Shown piece after piece: positions 21,366 to 30,632 of a stretch of DNA of 64,000 nucleotides. Below the pieces are notes generated by a model. The model had not been told where the DNA came from. It searched no databases and was given only the letters and a program-made list of their open reading frames with translations. The translations under genes and the position numbers were made by a program. Source of the DNA: RI-153 sp041391225. Lineage in GTDB: Bacteria; Chloroflexota; Anaerolineae; Caldilineales; Caldilineaceae. Within the stretch, counting starts at the first letter, position 1, and the number at the start of each line of letters is the position of its first letter. Location: assembly GCA_041391225.1 (NCBI GenBank), contig JAWKOL010000014.1:1-64000 (forward strand). The letters run 5' to 3'.

Positions 21366-22850
21366 TCACGCGTACTGCGCACTCTCGCCCAATATTTTCC
21401 TGTACAACACCTGTTGCCGCGCCACCGCGGCAGTGTAGCGTTCCCCCGCCGCCGCGGACGGGTACGCCGTCTCCGCGATGGGGAGCAGCGGCAGGTCTTC
21501 GGGGACGAGGCCGAGCGCCTGCGCCGCGAGGACGGCCACGCCGCGGCTCGTGGCTTCGTCGATCTCGGTCAGGTGGACGGGACGTTGCAGCACGTCGGCC
21601 AGGATCTGCCGCCACAGCGGCGCGGACTGAAGCGCGCCGCCGCTGGCGTAGATCTGCGCGCCATCGGCCAGCGACGGGGCCAGCCGGTCGGCGATAAGGC
21701 GGAAACGATAGGCCACAGCTTCCAGCCCAGCGCGCAAGATGTGGGCGGGTGTCGTCTCTGCCGAGATGCCGCTGATGGTGAGGTCGGCGGCGGTGGCCCA
21801 GCCGGGGCTGCGTTCGCTGCGCAGGAAGGGCAACACCGTCAACCCGTGGGCGTCGGGGGCGAGGGCGGTGGCTTCGGCCAGGAGTTGATCGTTGTTCTCT
21901 TTGGCCAGCGTGCGGCGTAGCCAGGTGTAAAGCGAGCCGCCGTCGGTGAGTGAGCCGCCCAGCAGCCGCCGGTGGCTGTCTACGGGATAGACCCAAAGCC
22001 CGGGCGGCACGTTGATCGTGTCCACGCCGTCGGTGCGTACGACGACGCGGGTGGCGCCGCTGGTGCCGATGGTGAGGGCGAGTCGTTCGGCGTTGGTGCA
22101 ACTGGTGCCGATGTTGGCCGCAGCGCCGTCGCCCACGGCCAAGAAGAAGGGGACATTCACCAGTTCGGGCCAGCGTTTGGCGTACTCGGCGGACAGACCT
22201 GTGATTCCTTGCGTAGTCATGGACAGGCGGCAGCTTGTCGGGCTGGAGGAGCAGGCGGTCGACCAATTCCTCGTCCCAGGTGTTGGCTGCACGGTTGGGG
22301 AGACCCGTCCACCCGGCCTCGCTGCTGCTGATCGGGGCGAAGCGCGCCCGTCCACTGGGCGAGGAGGTGGGCCGACAGCGTCTGCCAGGTGACCACGCGC
22401 CAGCCGGGCGGCGTCCTCCGCGGCGAGGCGCAGGAGTTGGGCAGGGGCGTAGGCGGTGTGGATTGGCGTCCCCGTGCGCTGGTAGGTGTCGAGCAGCTTG
22501 CCCGCGCCGTCGAGGTCATCGCCGCAGACGACGGGCGTAGTCGCCGCTGAGCGGATCGGCGTAGTGTAGACCGGCGTCACCGGTTTGCCGCTCCCGTCGA
22601 CGCCCAGCCAGCTCATGGCGAAGGATGCCCAGCCCACGCCGACGATCTGCCCACTGCGTTCGGCGCGCAGCCGCTGCAAACAGACGTCGAGCGTGCGTTC
22701 GGTGGCCTGGCGCACGGCATTGGCGTCGGCCTGACCGTCGCCGTCGAAAGCAAGCCGCTGCTGCGCCTGCGACGACGCCACCGGCGAGCCGTCGACCGTC
22801 CACAAACTACACCGCACCGACGACGTGCCGACGTCGATGGCGAGAAGCAG
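21366..22850 (-). CDS. FGGY-family carbohydrate kinase (gluconokinase/xylulokinase-like)
   Basis: Phosphorylates a free sugar or sugar acid using ATP. The N-terminal phosphate-1 motif 'LLAIDVGTSSVRCSLW' is visible at 22.82-22.85 kb. The C-terminal lobe carries 'LALTIGTSGATRVV', 'LPFLRSERSPGWA' and the adenosine motif 'IYASGGALQSAPLWRQILAD', followed by 'EIDEATSRGVAVLAA', the FGGY 2 signature region. One frame loss between 22.2 and 22.4 kb disrupts the middle ('LLAQWTG...LLNRAANTWDEELV' reappears in other frames). About 490 residues, normal length. No ATG lies just upstream of the conserved start (the in-frame codon there is ATA), so the initiator is either lost to an indel or non-standard. 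Substrate undetermined. Confidence 0.8.
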   Translation of the reverse strand: MLLAIDVGTSSVRCSLWTVDGSPVASSQAQQRLAFDGDGQADANAVRQATERTLDVCLQRLRAERSGQIVGVGWASFAMSWLGVDGSGKPVTPVYTTPIRSAATTPVVCGDDLDGAGKLLDTYQRTGTPIHTAYAPAQLLRLAAEDAARLARGHLADAVGPPPRPVDGRASPRSAAARPGGRVSPTVQPTPGTRNWSTACSSSPTSCRLSMTTQGITGLSAEYAKRWPELVNVPFFLAVGDGAAANIGTSCTNAERLALTIGTSGATRVVVRTDGVDTINVPPGLWVYPVDSHRRLLGGSLTDGGSLYTWLRRTLAKENNDQLLAEATALAPDAHGLTVLPFLRSERSPGWATAADLTISGISAETTPAHILRAGLEAVAYRFRLIADRLAPSLADGAQIYASGGALQSAPLWRQILADVLQRPVHLTEIDEATSRGVAVLAAQALGLVPEDLPLLPIAETAYPSAAAGERYTAAVARQQVLYRKILGESAQYA

Positions 22851-22914
22851 AGGTTGGGTTGACTTTATGATTTGTGTCCCCAGAGGTGTGGTGGGTGGCG
22901 GGAAAGAGATTGGG

Positions 22915-22990
22915 GATTAAGCGATTGGGCGATTGGGGGATTTCAGATCGTCTACACGATCTGAAATCCCCAATCGCCCATCGCTTAATC
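22915..22990. repeat. Near-perfect 35-bp stem-loop of the 'GATTGGGCGATTGGGG' family
   Basis: Arms 22915-22951 and 22956-22990 are reverse complements over ~35 bp with two single-base gaps and a 4-nt loop. Each arm contains two GCGATTGGG-like words plus ATTTCAGATCG. Part of it recurs at 5.97-6.02 kb. It lies between the PLP enzyme and FGGY kinase genes on the minus strand. Confidence 0.9.
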
Positions 22991-23000
22991 TCAATGAATT

Positions 23001-24206
23001 TCAATCGATCTTCTCGTACGCTTCCAAGGCTCTCTCCAAATCCGCGATGAAATCCGCCGGATCTTCGAGGCCGATGGAGACGCAGAACATATGATCGGTG
23101 AGGCCGAGGTTGGCGCGCAGTTCGTCGTTGCCGTAATAGCTGAAGGCGAGGGGCGAGCAGGCTTTCGTAGCCGCCCCAACTGTAACCCAGGCTGAAGAAC
23201 GCCAGGCTGTTGACGAAGGCGGCGCGGGCGGCTTCGCTGCGTTGTTTCAACGCAAACGAGAAGAGACCGCTGTCGCCGCTGGACTGGCTGCGATGCAGCT
23301 GGTGCCCCTCGAAACTGGGCAGACCGGGGTGATTCACCTCGCTGACCATCGGATGCCCTTCCAGCCATTCGGCGATCTCCAGTGCCGACGCCTCGTGTCG
23401 TTTGAGGCGCAGGGGCAGCGTACGCAGGCCGCGGATGGCCAGATAGGCGTCGTCAGGGGCCAGCGATGCGCCCAGTTGACCGTGGACGCGATGCACATGC
23501 TTCATGGCTTCTTCGGTGCCGGCCACCAGGCCCAGCATCATGTCGGAGTGGCCGGCGATGTACTTGGTGCCGGAGTGGATCGAAATGTCCAGGCCCAGGT
23601 CCAGCGGTTTCTGGTAGAGCGGCGTGGCCCAAGTGTTGTCGATGGCCGTCCAGATGTTGTTGGCGCGGGCCAGTTTGGCCACGGCGCGCAGATCCTGGAT
23701 CTCGAAGAGGCCGGTGGACGGCGATTCGAGGAAGATCAACTTGGTGTTGTCGCGCAGCAGCGGCGACAGATCCGTCGACTGCTCGGAGTGGAAGTAGGTC
23801 ACCTCGACGCCGAACTTGCTGAAGATGCTGCCGAACATGCCGCGCACCGGCCCGTAGACGGTGTTGACGCACAGCACATGGTCGTGCGGCTTCTAGCAGC
23901 CCAAACAGCACCATGCTGATGGCGCTCATCCCCGACGAGGAGGCGATGCAGTCGTCGGCGTGCTCCAGGTGGGCGATCTTCTGTTCCAGTAGCTTCACCG
24001 TGGGGTTACTGTGCCGGTGGTAGACGAAGGGGCGACGCTGCTCACCCGTGACATTGGCCTTCCATGTCTCGTAATCGGGGAAGGCGAAGAGGCTGGCATG
24101 AACAACCGGCGGATTGACGGCACCGTACTGCGCCTGGCGGTCGTCGAAAAAGATGGGCGATGTTGGTAATGTCGGCCAGGGTGGACGGATCGAGATTCTC
24201 TTTCAT
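23001..24206 (-). CDS. Cys/Met-metabolism PLP enzyme (cystathionine gamma-synthase/lyase-like)
   Basis: A ~400-residue PLP-dependent enzyme of transsulfuration or methionine degradation. The start 'MKENLDPSTLADITNIAHLF' is at 24206. 'HADDCIASSSGMSAISMVLF' contains the cofactor phosphate-binding Ser/Gly segment. 'IWTAIDNTWATPLYQKPLDL' holds the Asp that contacts the PLP nitrogen. 'GLDISIHSGTKYIAGHSDMM' carries the Schiff-base Lys, and 'SLGYSWGGYESLL' is the C-terminal family signature. The end 'FIADLERALEAYEKID' is reconstructed across a frame change near 23.13 kb; others lie near 23.88 and 24.05 kb. Same strand as and immediately downstream of mrpG. Exact activity (synthase, lyase or methionine gamma-lyase) not decidable. 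Confidence 0.85.
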
Positions 24207-24594
24207 GTTGTGCGGCTTTCTGCAGGTGACGGAATGAATTTGGTTGAGGGCATCGTCCTGCTTTTCTGGCTCCATCTCATCGATGAGCAGGACGAGTGAA
24301 TCCTTGGTGCGGGTGCGGTAGGCGGCGCAGGCCATGGTGGTTGTGGCGATGGGTGCAGTGATGAAGAACATGATCACCAACAGAATCACGCAAAAAGATG
24401 CCGCTTTCGGCGTAGAAGAAGATGCCCAGGCTCAGCAACAGTCCGCTGATCCCCAATGTGGCGGCCTTGCCCAGCGCGTGCATGCGCGCCAGGACATCAG
24501 GGAGGCGCAGCACGCCGATGGAACTGACGATCATGAAAAGCGTGCCGAGCGCGGCCAGAAAAAGAACGATTCCTTCGTGTAGCGTAAGATCCAT
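24207..24594 (-). CDS. mrpG: Mrp antiporter subunit G
   Basis: Small three-helix subunit of the Mrp (Mnh) multisubunit Na+/H+ antiporter. 'MDLTLHEGIVLFLAALGTLF', 'VSSIGVLRLPDVLARMHALG' and 'KAATLGISGLLLSLGIFF' are typical MrpG sequence, and 'VILLVIMFFITAPIATTTMA' is the last helix in a shifted frame. ATG 24594 has an SD (GAGGA). No stop appears before the frame runs into the following PLP-enzyme gene, so the stop is probably lost to an indel near the 3' end, after 'LNQIHSVT'. Confidence 0.85.
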
Positions 24595-24891
24595 GTTAAT
24601 TCCTCGATTGTTCGACTGCTCCCAGTAGCGCGCCAGCATCACCGTGCCCAAGAAGCCCAGCACCGCGATGACCACGGCGCCGTCGGCCAGGGCGGATACG
24701 CCGGTGCGCATGGCGATCAAGGCGATGATGCCCACGGCGTGAATGGCGATCAGATCGAAGGCGACGGTGCGATCCGGCACGTCCGGCCCCAGGAAAAAAC
24801 GGACGAAGGCCACGATCAGCGACACCGCCATCAGCCCGATCAGGATCTCGATGCCCAATTCAAAGGTGGTGAGGTTTTCCAAGTTCAGCAT
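24595..24891 (-). CDS. mrpF: Mrp antiporter subunit F
   Basis: About 99 residues. 'ILIGLMAVSLIVAFVRFFLG' and 'GPDVPDRTVAFDLIAIHAVG' are the conserved MrpF helix 1 and 'GP..pDR..A.D' motif. Three membrane helices. The ATG overlaps the mrpE stop (TGATG). As read, the frame continues without a stop straight into mrpG; a TAA is present one frame away just before the mrpG ATG, so an indel is the simplest explanation. A genuine F-G fusion cannot be excluded. Confidence 0.85.
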
Positions 24892-25440
24892 CAGGCGATC
24901 CCTCGTGTGATCTGGAGCAGGCGGTGCTCAAAGCCGTCTTTGATCTGGCGGCGAAATTCTTCTGGATCGTTGATGTCGAGGCCGTGGACGTACAGGACGC
25001 TGCGGTCTGGGCTTAGATCCAGGCTCAACGTCCCTGGCGTCAGGTTGATCATGGTGGCCAGCACCGCGATTTCGATGTTGCCCGTCACCGTGAGGGGAAC
25101 TGCCACTACGCCCGATTCTACACGCGGTTTCATGCGCTCCTTGGATTGGAGCACCGTCCACGTGACATCTGCGCTACTCACGATGATCTGCCACACAGCA
25201 TAGAAGATAAAGGCGACCACGCGCCACGTTTGCCTGCTGTAGCTGGATTCAACCAAGGTGAAAGAGCAAACCGGCCGCGAAGCCCAGAAGTAATCCAACG
25301 CTCCGAAGATGGGCAGTTGGGCCTGCCACAACAGCGATGAGCAAGTTGTTCAACAGCAGGATGAAGTAGCGACTGGCGTAGTCGGTTTTGGATTGGGCCT
25401 CTGGCGCATCTTGTGGCGCGTCGGTTGGTTGCGGCGTCAT
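24891..25440 (-). CDS. mrpE: Mrp antiporter subunit E
   Basis: About 180 residues. The N-terminal helices 'YFILLLNNLLIAVV' and 'LRSVGLLLGFAAGLLF' are in one frame. The C-terminal half 'IEIAVLATMINLTPGTLSLD' and 'LYVHGLDINDPEEFRRQIKD' is in another: the MrpE 'T.LANSI.LTPGT' and 'HaLD' region. The start codon overlaps the mrpD stop by ATGA. One frame change near 25.26 kb. Confidence 0.85.
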
Positions 25441-27024
25441 TCGGCTCCCCTTTCCTGTTGCGCAAGTTCGCGTGGCATTTCTGCTGTGATGTCGACGCCC
25501 ACAGCCTGGATATAGCCGTCGCGGTCCATCACCTGCTCGGCGGCCACGCTGGACATCTGGAAGACCGGTTCGGCGAAGAGGCCGATGCCCAGACTCAGGC
25601 TGATCAACACCGCAATCGGCGCAAGCACAAGCCACCGTTGCATCGGCGTCGCCAGGATCGACGGCCGGTTGGGTGTCTCCTCGCGTTTGCCCCAGAATCC
25701 GTACTGCCACAGCCGCGCCATGCTCATCAGCGTCAACACGCTCACCACCACGCTCACCATCGCCACCAGCCAATGGCCGGTGTCCAGTGTGACTTGGAGC
25801 AGGCTGAGCTTGGCCACGAAACCGCTGGACGGCGGCACCCCGGCCAGCGACATGGCGGCGATGAAGAAGATCACCGCCAGCACAGGCTGCGTTGTCATCA
25901 GGCCGCGCAGCTTGCCGATCACCAGATTGCCGCTGCGCGCCTCCAGTTCGGCTGCGCCGCCGGCCATGAGCAGCGCCGTCTTCACGATCATGTGATGCAC
26001 GAGGTAAAGGATACCCGCGGCCATGCCGAATCCCACGGCCAGCCGGTTGCCACTGGCGGCAACACCCAGCCCCATGATCATATACCCAACCTGGCTGATG
26101 ATGTGAAAACTGAGCACGCGGCGCACTGTATTCACCGACATCGCGCCCAGCACGCCGGTGAGCATGGTGAAGCCCGCAATCGCCAGGATCAGCGGTTGCC
26201 AATCCACGAGCAGCGTGGGGAAGACGAGCGGGAAGAAGCGGAAGAGCGTGTAGATCCCTACCTTGGTGAGCAGCCCGCCGAAGAAAGCTGTCACCGCGGG
26301 GTGGGTGGTGTGGTAGCTGATGGGCAGCCAGAAGAAGAGCGGGAAGAGACCGGCCTTGCTGCTAAACGCGATCAGCAGCAGCCCACCGATGATCATGGGG
26401 ACGTGCGGCGGTGCTTCGGAGATACGTAACGCGATTTGCGCCAGGTTGAGCGTCCCCAACGTGCCATAGGCCACACTGATCGCGGACAAGAAGATCGTCG
26501 ACGTGATTAGGTTGAGCACCACGTAGCGCATCCCGCCGCTGGTTTGCCCGGCGCGGCCTCCAAGCGTGAGCAGGACGAAACTGCTCATCAACAGAATCTC
26601 GAAGAAGACGTAGAGGTTGAAAAGATCGCCCGCTAGAAAAGCGCCGTTCACACCCGTCACCAAAAAGAGGAGCAGCGAGTGGAAGTTGAAACGCTCGCGT
26701 ACGTCCAATGTGCCGATGGCGTAGGGCAAGATCACGGCGGCGAGGATGGCGGTGAGTGTGAGCATGATGGCGCTCAACCCGTCCGCGATCATGGTGATGC
26801 CGTAGGGAGCGGGCCACAGGCCGATCTGCACCACCAGTCGCCCTTGTTGGATGGTGTGGGCCAACAGCGCCAATGCCATCGCCAGGTTGACAGCTAAGGC
26901 CACGGCTGCGATGGCGCGTTGTACCGTCAACGCAGGGTAGGTTGAACAGCGAGAGTGTAGTCCCAGCGCGCAGCCAGCAGGGGTACGACGACGAAAATGG
27001 CAGCCAATCAGCCGTGACGGTCAT
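25437..27024 (-). CDS. mrpD: Mrp antiporter subunit D (proton-translocating, NuoN/ND2-like)
   Basis: A multi-helix proton-channel subunit homologous to complex I antiporter-like subunits. The 497-codon open frame (25437-26930) includes 'GDLFNLYVFFEILLMSSFVL' with the essential Glu, 'FSSKAGLFPLFFWLPISYHT' with the essential Lys, and 'LSFHIISQVGYMIMGLG'. The true start is ATG 27024 ('MTVTADWLPF...'), joined by one indel near 26.93 kb, giving ~530 residues. It overlaps mrpC by TGATG and mrpE by ATGA. Confidence 0.92.
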
Positions 27025-27536
27025 CAATACGGCTCCTTCGGTACGTCGCCGATTTCAGGGACATCAATGTCAGGTTCATGCGCTTCTTCTTCCACGTCGG
27101 GTGATGCAAATTCCAGCCATTCGTAGTCATCTTCCGTCACATCCAGACCGTGTTCGTAGTAATCGGGCGCTTGGGCGAAGACGCCTGCGCTGTCGACGAT
27201 AGGTGGTGTCGGCGGCAGTTCCATCGCCACCTCGAAACGGCGATTCACCAGCACCACCACGAACGCGGTGATGGCGAAACTGATCACAATCGCCGTGAGG
27301 ATCAGCGCCTGTGGCAGCGGATCCACGTACGCGCCCAACGCGCCGAGCGGTTCCTCTTTGTCGAGCAGGGGCGGCAGTCCGCGCTGCCAGCCGCCGGTAC
27401 TGAAAATAAGCAGATTCACGGCATGGCTCAACAAGGCCAGCCCCAGGATCAGCTTGATCTCGCCGCGGCGCAGCACCAGGTACGCGCCACACGCAAAGAG
27501 CACGCCGATCTGCACCGCCATCAAAAAGACAAGCAT
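27024..27536 (-). CDS. mrpC: Mrp antiporter subunit C (NuoK-like) with acidic extension
   Basis: 170 residues, intact. Three helices: 'AVQIGVLFACGAYLVLRR', 'LILGLALLSHAVNLLIFSTG' (conserved NuoK-like Glu/His/Asn segment) and 'LPQALILTAIVISFAITAFV'. The usual MrpC length is ~110-125. Here the last ~45 residues form an Asp/Glu-rich cytoplasmic tail ('DYYEHGLDVTEDDYEWLEFA' ...) with no obvious family match. Starts 4 bp after mrpB. Confidence 0.9.
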   Translation of the reverse strand: MLVFLMAVQIGVLFACGAYLVLRRGEIKLILGLALLSHAVNLLIFSTGGWQRGLPPLLDKEEPLGALGAYVDPLPQALILTAIVISFAITAFVVVLVNRRFEVAMELPPTPPIVDSAGVFAQAPDYYEHGLDVTEDDYEWLEFASPDVEEEAHEPDIDVPEIGDVPKEPY

Positions 27537-27539
27537 CGG

Positions 27540-27959
27540 CTATCTCCTCTCCGCCGCCTGGCTCAGGCCAAGCAGGAACGACGACGTCACGGCGATGACG
27601 GCGATGTAGACGCCGATGTCGAAGAGCAGCGGCGTCCCCAGATCCAGGGTCAGCGGGCCAAGCGGCAGCTTCCACCACACGCCCTTGAAGTAACCGCCGC
27701 TGAGGAAGCCCATCACCGTAGCCAGCAGTGCAATCAGAATGCCCAGGCCGATGCCGGGCGGTAGAAAACGTCCGATGCGCTGACGCACCTGGAAGTCGCC
27801 GGTGCTGAGAATCTGCATCTCCAGCGACACCTGCGGCCATCCAGGCCACAATGAAACCGCCGCCGGGCAGATTGTCCGCGCAGCAGCAGGAAAGACCGAC
27901 AGCGCCAGCAGCGCGGGGATCAGGATGCGCGCCAGGAGGCGGAGGTAGAGTTCGGGCAT
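27540..27959 (-). CDS. mrpB: Mrp antiporter subunit B
   Basis: About 139 residues. 'LARILIPALLALSVF' is the first helix. The conserved 'GGGFIVAWMAAGVA' lies in another frame at 27.84-27.87 kb. 'DLGTPLLFDIGVYIAVIAVT' is the signature last helix of MrpB. The reading frame leaves and returns through two compensating indels between 27.82 and 27.90 kb. ATG 27959; the stop is 3 bp before mrpC. Confidence 0.85.
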   Translation of the reverse strand: MPELYLRLLARILIPALLALSVFPAAARTICPAAVSLWPGWPQVSLEMQILSTGDFQVRQRIGRFLPPGIGLGILIALLATVMGFLSGGYFKGVWWKLPLGPLTLDLGTPLLFDIGVYIAVIAVTSSFLLGLSQAAERR

Positions 27960-27996
27960 GATCGTTGACCTCGAAAGATGGTAGAGCGTGATTTGT

Positions 27997-28079
27997 AATT
28001 CGTAATTCGCAATTCGTAGAGCACGATTCGTCGCTTGCGGGGCGATCTGCTCTGGGTTACGCATTACGAATTACGAATT
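27997..28079. repeat. Inverted repeat 'AATTCGTAATTCG'
   Basis: A 13-bp perfect inverted repeat (27997-28009 / 28067-28079). Each arm contains tandem 'GTAATTC' words, and it is related to the 59.4-kb element. It lies between mrpA and mrpB inside the operon and supplies the mrpA stop codon (28064-28066). Confidence 0.8.
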
Positions 28080-30370
28080 TTCGGTCGCGCCGCCCGCAGC
28101 AGCGCATGCGCGCCCACCGCCGCGATGCCGAGGACGCTGATTTCGCCCAGGGTGTCGAAACCGCGGAAGTCGACCAGGATCACGTTGACCACATTGCCGC
28201 CGTGACCGCCGGGGATCGATTCTTCGATGAAGTACTGGCTGATGCTCTGCCACTGTGGCGGCTGCGTTGATCAGCACAAACAGGAAGCCGAAAGCGCCCA
28301 CAGCAATCGACACGATCCAGTTTCGGATCACAATCGGTTTGGAGATGGGCTGACGCTGCCGCGTGGAATGCGGTAGAAGACAAGCACCAGCAGCACCACG
28401 GTGAGCACTTCGATGAGCAACTGCGTTAGCGACAGGTCCGGCGCGCCGAAGAAGACGAATCAGCGCCACCACGATGCCCACCACACCCAGGCTGATGATG
28501 GCGTTGAGCCGAGACACCGCAATCACCGTCCCCACGGCGGCGATGATCGATGCGATGACGAGCACCACTTCGATCACTTCCAGCGGCGCGATTGGCGGAT
28601 GCAGGTGCGCGTCCCAGTCGATGGCGCAAGCGGCGCAAGGAGCACGGCCACGGCAGCGCTGAAGACGATCAACACGTGCGTCGAAAGTGACCTGTCCTGG
28701 ATGATGCGGGTGCTGAAACGCGCGGTGGCGTACAGTCCGTTGATCGTGCGCTCGAAGAGCCCGGCGTGCCTGACACTGCCTTCGGCCAGCAGCGGACGCA
28801 GTTGGTTGCGCCGCCAAAAGATCAGCGCACCTGTGGCGATGGCGAGCATGCTGGTGATGAAGTAGGGCGTCAGCCCGTGCCACAGCGACAGGTGTGTCTC
28901 ACTTGGCCGCCGTAGATCGATTCACTGGCCGGATCAAAGAGCAGCGGCATGGGGTTGCTCAGCGTGAACGGGATCACCAGGCCGATGGCCACGAGGACGA
29001 GCGCAGGCAGCAAGATGGGCAGTCCAGGCGTGATCCACGTGGGCGGCGTCTTCGGGCGGGGTGCGGCGCAGGAACGGCTCCCAGATCGAGGTGAGGCTGT
29101 AGGCCACGAAGAAGGCCCGCCAGCGCCGCCAGCCAATCAACAGCAAGGGACAACGCCGCCGTGGGATTCCAATTCGTGGAAAAGCGTCTCCAGCAGCGTC
29201 TCCTTGGCCAGGAAGCCGAAAAAGGGCGGAAGCCCCGCCATCGACAGCGCTGCCAGGATCGCCACGCCGCTCACCACCGGCATCGACTGCCACAGGTTGG
29301 CCAACCTGTGGATGTTGCGCGTGTGCGTTGCATGATCGATGATGCCCGCCACCATGAAGAGCGGTCCTTTGTAGAGCGAATGGGCCAGTGTCCCCACCAC
29401 GGCGGCGATGGCGGCTTCTTTGAAGTCAAACGCCAGCAGCAGCACGAGAATGCCCAACTGGCTCACGGTGGCGTAGGCCAGCAGCGCCTTGAGATCCGAC
29501 TTGCCCAGCGCGAAGATCGCCCCAATCGTCATGGTGATCGTCCCCACCACCAGCAGCGACCAGAACCAGATCTCACTTTCGCTGAAGGCGGGATGCAGCC
29601 GCGCCAACAGGTAAACGCCCGCCTTTACCATCGTGGCCGAATGCAGGTAGGCGCTGGCCGGCGTGGGCGCGGCCATCGCGCCCGGCAGCCAGAAGTGGAA
29701 GGGGAACTGCGCCGATTTGGTGAACGCACCCAGCATCACCAGTCCTAGCGCGTAGGGGAAGACGGATGTCTCCATCAAGCCGGGCGTGCTGAGGATTTCG
29801 CTGATTGTGTACGTCCCCGCGGCCTGGAGCCAACAGCAGCAACCCCGCCAGCATGAACAGCCCGCCAAAGCCGGTGACCACCAGCGCGGTGTTGGCGCCT
29901 TTGCGCGATTTCTCGTCCTTGTGCTTGAAGCCGATGAGCAGATAGCTGGTGATGCTCGTCCCTTCCCAAAAGACGAAGATGGCGATCACATTGTCGGCCC
30001 ACACCAGCCCCAACATGCTGGCCATGAAGGCAAAGAGGAAGGCGTAGAATCGCCCCTGTTCGGGGTCGTCGTCCAGATAGTAGTGTGTGTAAAACGCGAT
30101 CCCCGCGCCGATGACGCTGATGATCAGCCCGAACAGGATCGCCAGCCCGTCTAGCCGGAAGGCCAGCTCCACGCCAAGGCTGGGGATCCACGTCACCCGC
30201 TCGGTGTAGACGATCCCTTCGGCCAGTGGACCCAGCCGCGCCAGCAGCCAGCCCGCCACCGCCGCAGGAGGCAGCAGCGAAAGCCAACCGGCGTATGTCT
30301 TGTTGTGTGGGCGAATCAGCCAGAGGACAAAGCCACTGACAAAGAGGATGAGCAGAAAGGAAAAGAGCAT
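28064..30370 (-). CDS. mrpA: Mrp antiporter subunit A (NuoL/ND5-like), frameshifted
   Basis: The largest Mrp subunit, ~765 residues over the span. ATG 30370 'MLFSFLLILFVSGFVLWLIR'. Conserved segments: 'DNVIAIFVFWEGTSITSYLL' with the essential Glu, 'FTKSAQFPFHFWLPGAMAAP' with the essential Lys, 'ASAYLHSATMVKAGVYLLAR' and 'LVVGTITMTIGAIFALGKSD'. A C-terminal MrpB-like hydrophobic region follows ('VIEVVLVIASIIAAVGTVIA', 'LIEVLTVVLLVLVF', 'NWIVSIAVGAFGFLFVLINA'). At least six frame changes, clustered around 29.85, 29.14, 28.9, 28.65 and 28.3 kb. The last residues 'PKIRNS' and the stop are encoded by the inverted repeat at 28.07 kb. First gene of the operon, so the promoter must lie in the 30.37-30.63 kb gap. 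Confidence 0.9.
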
Positions 30371-30460
30371 TGAGCGGTTTCCGTGTGACGTGAATGGATA
30401 TTGTACATCTGAACCGATTTTGTCTAGGATGAGTCGGTTGATTTTTGCTGTAATGTTTAA

Positions 30461-30493
30461 CCGCAAATCACACAGAAGTCGGACTTTTCGCAG
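30461..30493. repeat. Second copy of the 'AGAAGTCGGACTTT' repeat
   Basis: Matches 3266-3299 in reverse complement over ~33 nt. Unlike the 3.3-kb copy it lacks the second hairpin arm. It is directly beside the 30506-30598 element in the divergent gap between mrpA and the EamA gene. Confidence 0.8.
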
Positions 30494-30505
30494 TGGAGTC
30501 AGCAA

Positions 30506-30598
30506 ATAGAACGCGGATTGGGCGGATTGGGCAGATCCAGGCGGATTATCAATCCAAATCCGCCCACATTCGCTCAATCCGCCCAATCCGCGTTCTAT
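30506..30598. repeat. 42-bp-arm inverted repeat of the 'CGGATTGGG' family
   Basis: Arms 30506-30547 and 30557-30598 pair along 42 bp. The outer 24 bp are perfect, with a few mismatches inside, and the loop is 9 nt. Each arm contains three GCGGATT(G) words. It lies ~35 bp upstream of the EamA start codon, in a divergent intergenic region rather than at a 3' end, and so could also affect transcription initiation. Confidence 0.9.
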
Positions 30599-30632
30599 CT
30601 CCGGTCGCTGCTATTGTGATAGGATCGCCGCT

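Noticed and set aside
30400..30630. Riboswitch or leader RNA upstream of the EamA gene
   Set aside because: The structure is explained by two dispersed repeats. No conserved riboswitch core was recognised.
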